The notes under the pieces are model-generated. The model was not told the origin of the DNA and searched no databases. It saw nothing but the letters and a program-made list of their open reading frames with translations. A DNA stretch of 64,000 nt from Tethya wilhelma. Taxonomy: Eukaryota; Porifera; Demospongiae; Tethyida; Tethyidae. How positions within the stretch are numbered: position 1 is the first letter of the stretch; the number at the start of each line of letters is the position of its first letter. Of this stretch, positions 24,500 to 34,158 are shown piece by piece. The position numbers and the translations under genes were made by a program. The stretch lies in contig CAXIPT010000001.1 of assembly GCA_964030475.1 (NCBI GenBank), forward strand, positions 22,908,776-22,972,775, read 5' to 3'.

Positions 24500-25240
24500 T
24501 TTTGGTCCGGCAAAAATTTCGGTCCGGGTGGACCAAAATTTGCAATAAATTTGGTCCCCCCTTAAAAATTGCGGTCCGGGAAGAAAGTCACCGAAAAGTA
24601 GCTTGCTAAAAGGTTGAACATCCATTCACTCTTATAAAATAAACTAGGCTCTAGAAACAGTCTTTTACAGATATAGACAAAAAAAACTACCAGAGCCTGG
24701 CTGAGCTAGCTAGCACGAGGAGCTAGAGTCCCGTGTACCGGGCACGACCGGGCGCGCGTCCTAATTCCGAGCGAAGCGAGGCTATAGAAGAAATCGCTAT
24801 CGTATATGGGATTGCAATTGTTGTGCTCAGCAATAATTATTTAATTTATTTTTGTCATTACAATAATTATTATCTTTTGCATCTCAACTGATTATCAAGT
24901 TTGTATGTATATAACATTGCTCAGCTGTTGAGGGAAACAATATTGTTTCCCTCAACAGCTGAGCAATGTTATATACATAATATGCTGCTACTGCACTGCA
25001 ATGATTGAAACTATAGTTATGTAGGGGGGCCAAAATACTTGGCATTATGTCATGTAAAATTTTCGCTTCGACCAATTTTTTTATTTGATCAACTTGAAAT
25101 TTTGGTCTTGTAACCCCGGACCAAATTTATCAGGGGGGGACCAAAATTTTCAAGATAATTTCTGAAAATAATGGTCCTGGACCAAATTTTTCATGCAAAT
25201 TTTGGTCCGGGGGACCAAAATTATCAGGACCAAAATTCCA
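24500..25240. mobile_element. Composite repeat with GGTCCGGG/GGACCAAA ends and a perfect central palindrome
   Basis: The left side (24500-24590) has TTTTGGTCCGG and CGGTCCGGG motifs; the right side (25080-25240) has CCCCGGACCAAA and TTTTGGTCCGGGGGACC motifs, largely inverted relative to the left. A GC-rich patch (24720-24780) and the palindrome at 24904-24979 lie between. It appears to be a non-autonomous element ending just before the first exon of transporter A. Confidence 0.6.
24904..24979. repeat. Perfect 76-bp palindrome
   Basis: Two 38-base arms with no spacer; the centre is between 24941 and 24942 (AACAAT|ATTGTT). The arms contain GCTCAGCTGTTGAGGGAAAC. I checked them base by base and saw no mismatch. 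It could extrude as a cruciform or be a recent fold-back insertion. Confidence 0.95.
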
Positions 25241-25282
25241 GTGACAACTTCCTCTGCGATCAGTGCTCGACTTGAAAAGAAC

Positions 25283-26103
25283 ATGATCATGAAGAATCGT
25301 GAAAGTAGAGCTGAGTATGGCTGTCTTGGGAGAATACTGTCGGCTTGGAAGGCAGTCACCAGGGGAACAGTGTTGTCTTCTATCTTTATCCTCCTGACAA
25401 CCTGTATAGGAGCTGGTACTCTCTCTCTACCTTACGCCTTTGCTCAGGGAGGACTCATCTTCTCTAGTGTGGTATTCTTTATCATCATGGTAAGTTGGTC
25501 GTCTGACAAAATTGGTATCATAGAATTATATTCCCTCAGTTTAGGTGTATTATGCCTTATACCATTGGTCTGATGCTCCCAGTACGTTGTAAGTCTGTGT
25601 TGACCAATAGGCTGCCTTGTATTAGAACTATAGCCTGTCCTATGACCCTCTGTGAATATTTCCCTATTAATTTTATCTGTGACTCTACTAATCATAAAAT
25701 TCCCAGTAGACTACAAACTGTTTATAAATTCTCACAATGTAACATATACATAACTGTATGTGTCTTTCCCAGATTATGGCCATCTTTGTTGGTTACATGC
25801 TCTACGTGAGCAAGGAGTGTGCTGATGAAGTGAAGCCAGAAGCTGATGTAATGTCTTACGCAGATCTTGCCGAGGTGGCTTTTGGTCCAATTGGACGGGT
25901 ATTACTCAATAATCTGTTGTATTGTCTGCATGTGTATGACCAAAAATTACTGTTACAATGTGGTGTACAGAAATGACACTAGGTTTCTTGTTTGAACATA
26001 CAGATTGTTGTTCTCTTCACTGTTTGTGTGCTGCTCTATCTAGCACTGATCTCCTATATGATTTACACTAGAGATCAGGTACGAGATGGTGTATGTACAC
26101 ACA

Positions 26104-26141
<38 letters not shown>

Positions 26142-29100
26142 GGAAACAACTAGCCTTGTACCCAGGCCACTTCCCTTTTTAGTGTTTCACGTTAAAATTT
26201 TGACCGAAACCTCCCAAATTTTAGTGTAAAATGTTTTGATTCCAATTTTTAGCGTGAAAAGCTAAAAAGAGAAAGTGGCTTGGGTACAAGGCTAGGAAAT
26301 AGCTAGCTGTTAGTTTGGCGTAGCCAGACCCTTACACGCACGCGAACAGTCTCAGCTGATTCAATGACGCAAAGTTGAAACTAAATTATAGCACCTGTCT
26401 TCATTGGGCCTTGTTCCAGATTCTGAGATAGTTCCATCTACACCCACCCTGGCATTAATTGAGCAGGCCTCACTGCATAGGGGGTCCTTAGGTAGACCTG
26501 CTTCAGGCCACTTGTAAGGTTCAGCATTCTGTGTTGATTTATACATATAATTTATGACTTGTACACTTTCAGTTCATACGTTACATACAATGATTTCTTT
26601 TTTGACAAAACTTACTCCAGCCATTCTTCCCAAGGCCTTCAACAGATTTGGTTCATAAAAGCCACCTTCTGTCCGCGGGGATCCGCGTATGTGTCTTGAT
26701 TATACTCTTTCGTGCTTCCACAAGTAAAAGTACAAAGGTCGTTCTCATTGTACACACCCATTCCATGCAAGAAATTAGAGGGGAGGGGTCATAACGTACT
26801 ATATACAAATCTCAAAGTAGTGGAAAAGGATGAACATTGAATAAGAAGGGAAAAAACTACCTACTCAGAAGTACGTGTAGCCTAGTCTATAATAATTATA
26901 GTGGTGTGCATCAGTGTATCAGTCATACAACAGTGAAAAAAAAAAGGAAGAGAAATGCTAAGTTTTTGTTACAATCTTTTCAAAGCTTTCTTCTTATCTT
27001 TCTTCTTCTTTTCTGCTGCTCCACCACTGGCTTTAGAGGAGACTTCATTAGGTCTCTTCTTGCCTTGTGCCACTGCACTAGCACTAGCACTACTAGTACC
27101 ACTACCACTGGCACTGGCACTGCTACTCTCAAGTGTTCTACTACTGGAGGACCTCAAGGGCTTGGCATGGATGTCAGTCATCATACGAGCATGGCTGGAA
27201 TAGTCCTCATATCTCTCCAGAAGGAGCTTCCCGGCTTCTTCATTTAATGCCGATTCAGGATTAGGGTAGATCAGGAGACACTTGATGGTCTGTTGGTGTA
27301 TGTATGTATGGGGAGCAGTAGATATTTATTGCAACACAAAGGTGTAAGTAAGGTGTTTCAATTCAATTGAGGACTAGTTTAATGACCACTATATAAAACT
27401 TGGAGTAACTATGATTTCCCATTAGAATACACAAGCATTAAATTACCAGCCAAACATCCCCCCAAGTAATGCATGACACACACTGCGTAACAATGGTATG
27501 TACAACTATGTGGGCTAAGTGTCCTGGCACCCATGTAGCCTTTGAGACAATATCACATAGGGAACACAACCCTCCATGGTTCAAAACAGTCCTACCCAAC
27601 CCTACTTCTGATCACGATACACTATCCTGGATGGAGTTTAGAGCAAATTTGGTTCTTAAGCAATGTAAATCAATCATCACCTTTCCATTAACCCATACAC
27701 ACCCAAGGACATCTAGCATATAGCTGCAGATATATGCTTTATGTAGACTCCCACATGATGAGTCCTATGACATGTACTCTTTTAGTGGTATAAATATCAT
27801 AGCCTAGTTCCATTGTACCCTCCTACAACTGAGCGATAGAACAATGTTGGCCCTCACAATCTACTTCTAATCATCACTAATGCTGGGAACCTCCAAGCCA
27901 GTTCAGCAGCAGCAGCACAGTATGAGCCTCACACCTTGGAAAGGGAGTGCCCCAGGCATTTCAAGGAGTATGATCAAATTGCAGTAGAAATTTTCAGTAA
28001 TATCCAATGATTGAACAACTTGAAGACACTATGAGGACAATACCAACCGAAGGCATGCAGAGCACACCACTGCAATAGTGGCATATTGGGATGGAGGCAA
28101 GTGGTGTTCATTGACATGGCAATGTGCACAACCTTACATCTCTCTAAAGTATCAGAAGTTACTCTGTACCGTAGATTGGAAAATTTTCGTTGCTGACCAT
28201 TACCGAAAAAAATCTATTTTGTATGGCAATCTTTACCAAACCATCCACAAAGATAAAAATTAGACTACATGAAATCCCAATATTTGGTATAACCATTCTG
28301 GTGAAATAGACTATGCATATTATAGGAGCTACTCTTTCAAACATGCTGGTAAACCATCAGGCCAATAGACAAGATTCAACCCTCACATTCACTCTTAATA
28401 AAGCATACTTAGTGTAGACACAACTCTGTACGTAGATACCGAGAGATACTACAACTCACAAGTAAGATTTGTCTAATTCCGTGGTCCGGCTTCCAATCTC
28501 TCTTCAGAGTGTTGACACAGATTGCTCCATTCTTTGCCACATTTGGATGGAAAATCTTGGTGAGGAAGAACCCTTGAGGAGGACTGGCAGGGAAGTCCTT
28601 ACCTAGGACCAACTTCATCTTGAACAGACCACCCTCATAAGGTGTATCGGCTGGGCAATGGAGAGGTGAACGTTGTTATTAGTAGCAAATACAATGGGAT
28701 GAAACAAAGATATCTTGGTGGAACTACTGTATGGCAGGGATATTATTGTGTTATATAAACAAATGATATGTGTGTCTTTTGTAATTTTGTTTGCTATCAA
28801 TGTTCCATAAATGCACCTTATGTTACATGATGGGAAAAAGTCTAGTCAATAGCAAAGAATATCCATGGTCTAGTTGAGCTAGACCATTAAAATCCTTGGC
28901 TTCACTACCACCCTCTTTACAAAGACTGATGATGATACACTAGGTCAGGTATAATCATTCGTTTGATATCGGAATATTGATTCAAATAAAGCAGTATAAT
29001 AATACTATTTCTGATCTTCATACTGAGGCAATAATTTATTGTCCTCTACACATCTTGCATTCATCATAGATCATGTATAGCAAAAGATAGCTGCCAAGAT

Positions 29101-29739
29101 ATTAAGCCATTTACCTGGTCCTTCGATTGTGGCCTGTATATCTGTGATATCCTCCTCATTGACAAACACCTTGATTCCCTCGGGAGGGCTCTCCACCAGC
29201 TCTGACACTTCCTTGGCCACCTTACGAATCACTTGGGGAGGAAGGTTCTCCATGTTGGACCCTGACGTCTATGTACCATTGTGTAGTGTGTAGGAAGAGC
29301 CATACAAATATGTTATATCACATTGATACCATGGTTAAACTCATAGTCATCAACACTATATAAAGTGATTCTCTGTATTCCAGAGAGTAACTTAAATAAT
29401 AGCTTACTTACAGTAGGTTGTGGCGAGCCAACTTACCGTAGCTATTGACATAATGATCAGATATTCTTCATGTGTAAACAAATTTGAACTTCGTTTTCAC
29501 CAATCAAAATTGAGCATTACGTCAATGGTTTTCTAATTAAGCGAATAGAATTGAAATTTTGGAAATCAGAATTTCCACACAACATGCAAGAATGTTACAC
29601 AAAAATAAAAGCAACATACATGTAAAACAAATCACACATATCCATAAAACTTAATCATTGTAGCACACACACACACACATACACAGAGAGCTAGACTCAT
29701 CCCTACGAGTGCAAAGAGTCTGGGATGTATTTTACTCAG

Positions 29740-29800
<61 letters not shown>

Positions 29801-32800
29801 GCTGTCACAAAAATAACACCAACTAAAATAAAATACTCTTGCAATTGATAGCAAAAAAAAACTCCCTTTACAAATCAATCTTAATGTCATCGTAAGACAA
29901 GTCCGCAGGTATCCTAGACCAGTCCTTAATGAAGGAGGGGAGCTCCTCATCACCCTGTAACTTAGACTCATCATCAGAACTACTCGATTCATCTGAATCA
30001 GGCACCACCAACAGTCCATCCTCGGAGTCCTCACCAGCTGGTTCAGAGCCCTCTGGTTGATCACGATCCTGTACAGTTTGAGAGGCCCCTTTGGGTTCTT
30101 GTTCTTGTTCTTGCTGTTGTCCATTCTCTTTCCTTGGCAGTTCACCACTGTTGAAGAAGCTGAGGTAATCAGCCTTTTCTTCAGGTTCTTGGTTTGGCAG
30201 CCAACCGTACATATCCAGCATTTCATCAGTAGATGGTTTCTTCTCAACAGATCTTTGCTTCTTGAAGTCGCTTCCTCCTCTTGGAGCAGGAATGGGTTTA
30301 CCGTCGGGTGTAGTACGATTAGCCATCATCTGACTAATCTCAGCCGACCTGGGTCTTGCAGTGGGAGGAGTCTGAGGAGCGGGTTTCAAATCAGCTTTAG
30401 CTTGAACATCGTCACCCTTCTCCTCCAGAGCACTATCTGAGAGTCGCTTGAGACGGTTCGACTGAGCATTTCCACCGGTTGATCTCGCGTTCACATACGG
30501 TGAGCCACTATCACCGGGATCAACTTGGAGTGTTTTCATTGGACTCTTCTCCACGCTCGCCTGCTCTTGCGTGGTTGTCAGATGACCTTGAGCGGCTGTG
30601 GTAGTGACATATGACGATGCTGTAGCAGTTGTAATAGTTGCAGTATCGGTTCCTTGGAAGTGTCCAGGTGGGATTTCAGTCTGCTGACTGTAAGATCTGG
30701 TCTGTCTGGTAGCGGCCTGTTGGAAGGTGGGCTCAGTATTGGTGTGCTGCACGGGATGGTGGTACTTTGCAGTGGTGACAGGAGCACCAGGATGAGGGGT
30801 CTGTTGGTGCTGTTGGTGGTAATAGTCAGTAGTTGTGGCTCCACCAGTCGACAGAGGAGCATTGGTACCCCCACCGTACTGATATCCTAGCATAGTGTTG
30901 TGTGCGGTACTCTGATTCGAAGGGTAATAGGCATCTGACCGAGAAGGAGCGTACGACATGCTGCGATTGTAAGGATCAGCTGAAGGGTATGGTGGTCCAC
31001 CTCCAGGATAATAGCCCCCACCACCCTGTGGGTTCGCACCGGCTGGTTGCTGGTGCTGTTGCTGCCACTGAGGAGGATTTGTGAACTGTGGGTAGCCGGG
31101 ATTAGCAGGACCAGGAGGAACATACGGTGTGTACTGTTGTTGGTGGGTGTGCTGGTGTTGAGGAGGGTGCTGGAAGTTGGGGTGGTAGCCTGTAGACGGC
31201 TGGACAGACATGCTGTGTGCAGCGCCCGAAGGATGGCTAGGAATGAAGTCAGGAGGGTGAGAGGCAGCGTGGGATGGCGCCATGGGATAGCCCAAGTTCC
31301 TTATGATGAGAGTGATATCGTCCAGTCTACCCGTACGATGGTCTTTTTGACAACTGGTACGAAACAGCGACTTGACTTTTTCCACAACGTTTTGAGCCAC
31401 GACACTGATGTCGGCTGTCTTCTTCATTTCTCCATCAATGAGGTGAGCGATGTCTTCGTTGACCATGTCAGGCCGTTTGGTCCACGACTCGTAAGCCTCG
31501 TAGAGACCGTCGGACATGAGAACCAAGAACCCTCGGAAGTTAGAGAGGCCAACGGGCTCGCTGATGTGTGGCTCCGCTGAGCCTGGCTCCGCCTTTGCAT
31601 GACTGGAGAATCAAGAGAAGACTACTATGAAACTGAAGGTTGCTAGGAATTCATGCATCATAATTACAGTACATACGTGGTGCATAATAATTTAAACTGT
31701 GTGAGCATGCACAGTCCTGAGAAACAAATAACAGTGAGTGTCTATTAGTTAAACCAAATATTTAAGATAAGTAATACTGCAGTGTAGACTATCTTCGAGT
31801 GTAAGTGCTGTACCTGATGACATCAATATCCTTGTAGCCTCCTTTGATGGAATAGTCACCGATGGAGCGGCTGTTCTGTCGTGTGCCTACCCTCTTCATT
31901 CGTCGGAGAGTATTAGGGTCTAACCCACAACTAGTGAGTCGCTTGAGCTCATCGGGGTTACTTGTGTTGTGGTCTACTGAGAGTTGATCAGCTCTGAGCT
32001 GGCCATTGGGAGACTGAGGAGGAGAAAAAGAGTTACAAGTTGATTACTGTACACCCCTAGTGTTCTCACTGATAGCAGGTTAACCAACCAACCGTGGTTT
32101 GCTATTTCATGCATTACTTTTGCAGCACTGTCTTGTAATCCTTCACAGCTCTATTCTATTCTGACTGACTTATATCACTGACTAACCATTGAACACAGCA
32201 GTACTCTGGTATCACCCACATTGGCCACATAGAGCCTCTCATTGTAGATGGCAGCAACAGCAACTGTTGTACCTCCTTTGATCTGACTGTCCAGTCTCTC
32301 AATCTCCTCTACCTGGTCTGGGAACCGTCTGACAGCCTCTATCGAGTTACTGGCCTTTTGCTGCACACCCATCCGACAGCACATGTGTATGTATATGGGA
32401 TTTCTCAGACATTATAGCTAGGCACTTTAACATTAAACATAGTTGGAAAAAAAAAAGATTACAAAAACCATTGATCTCGTGCATAATAATTTCACTTAAA
32501 AAGTTAGGGACAAAATTTTATGTTCAGCAACTTACAGATATTTCAATTTGTAAAGTAATCTTCCTTGCTATGTGTGGATCGATTCTCTTGAAGAACTCTC
32601 TCTCTGTGTTCTTGAAGGCTGCCCTGAGTGCTTCCCTCACAGCAGCATCACCACGACTCAAGTCACAACGCAGGAACACACTGGGAAGATGCTTCTGAAC
32701 AAACTCACAGGCTCTCGTGCCATCGTGACCATCCAACACCATGTACAACTGGACCTTGTCTTGAAAGCTACAAGTGTAGTACCTGGGAGGAAATTGCAGA

Positions 32801-34124
32801 CAAAAATATATGTATACTAGGCAATACTTGATATTATCTCTAAACTGTTTGCAGTTACTGTAACTTAGGTGATTTTTTGAAGCCACCAACAAACTGTTAA
32901 GAATGATTTCCTAAATGCTTTTCATATCTCTTCTCTATTGATGCAGAAAATAAGCTACATTTCGTATCCCATACAAGCTGAATGTACTAGTAAGGTTTTC
33001 ATAAGAGATGCCTTGTCTTTACTAAAAAGGAAATAAGAAATTCTTTACAATGCATTATACCAAACAGTACATAGACTTATGTACAACTAGGGCATTGTCA
33101 AGCTGTACAAACACCATGATTCTCCTTATAGTGAGACACTCTTATTGACAGAATTTACAGCACATTCCTCTGTTGGCTTATTTTTATTATTTATCCTATG
33201 TGGTCCAAGTGGGGAAGTTTTCCTGGACTATGTACACCCACCCATTTAAAATGTACACACACCACCTATATATGCAAACATCATGTGACTGCATGTGCCT
33301 ATCACTACATGTACCTGTCTTCATCAGGCCTTCCTGAGTTGGAGACACTTCCATCTGAACTGATCAGTGAATTGGTTGACCAGCCCACACTGCAGAGGGG
33401 ACCTGCAGGCAGATCCAGTGTCCATTTGTAGGGGTCAACAGACTGTGATTTTGCTCTCACTGCCACTGGTCACACTACCCCATGTCATATAATGCTCAAC
33501 TGTGCTGTCCTCCTGTCAATAGCCTTCCTCCCCATCTTCCCTCTCCTCTTGCTGCGTAGCCTCTCTCCCCTTCAGTTCACCAGCTACTTCAGGTAGAGAC
33601 CAGCAAACCTTTAGTGTTTGTCTCTTTCTCACGTACACTCCGTAAATCGTAACGCTTCTTTACTATGTTAAATTTTCACATGTTCAGTGGTTTGGGTTGT
33701 AGTATTTCTGTTGTGCATGTTACTAGGGATCAGTTGTCTGGATAAAAATGGACACAAAATGTTTTACTGAAATTTAATGTAATGGAGTTGAACCACGTCA
33801 TTTTGAGTCATATTTTTGCAGTATACAGACAACTTAAGTGTTTCGTCATTGAGCCTTTTCTCAAGTCACTCCTTTTTTGTATAGATGTTGTGTTCATCTA
33901 TTGAATGTCTTCCAGGTTGGAAGAAAGCCTTATAAATGTGCAGTATGTAATTAAGATACAGTGTCTATCTTATAACTTCCCTTTGGTGTGAAGGTATCCA
34001 CAAACAATGGATAGATTTAGTTCCTTGCCTGTAGCTCTACACATACATGTACAACATAGCATTCACTTTTACTGATGTGTACCAATGGTTGAACTTACAT
34101 TCACAGGCACCCACACACATACAT

Positions 34125-34158
<34 letters not shown>

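Noticed and set aside
25283..26078. Interpretation of transporter A exons 1-3 as a separate truncated pseudogene
   Set aside because: Exon lengths and phases match paralogue B on both sides of the long intron, so one gene is the simpler reading.
28078..28344. Short ORFs on both strands between UBE2S exons
   Set aside because: They lie in an intron, are mutually antisense, and resemble a short inverted-repeat element (GATTGGAAAATTTTCG) rather than protein sequence.
30057..31580. Plus-strand open frames opposite the last TAB1 exon
   Set aside because: They are antisense shadows of the Gln/Pro-rich TAB1 coding sequence.
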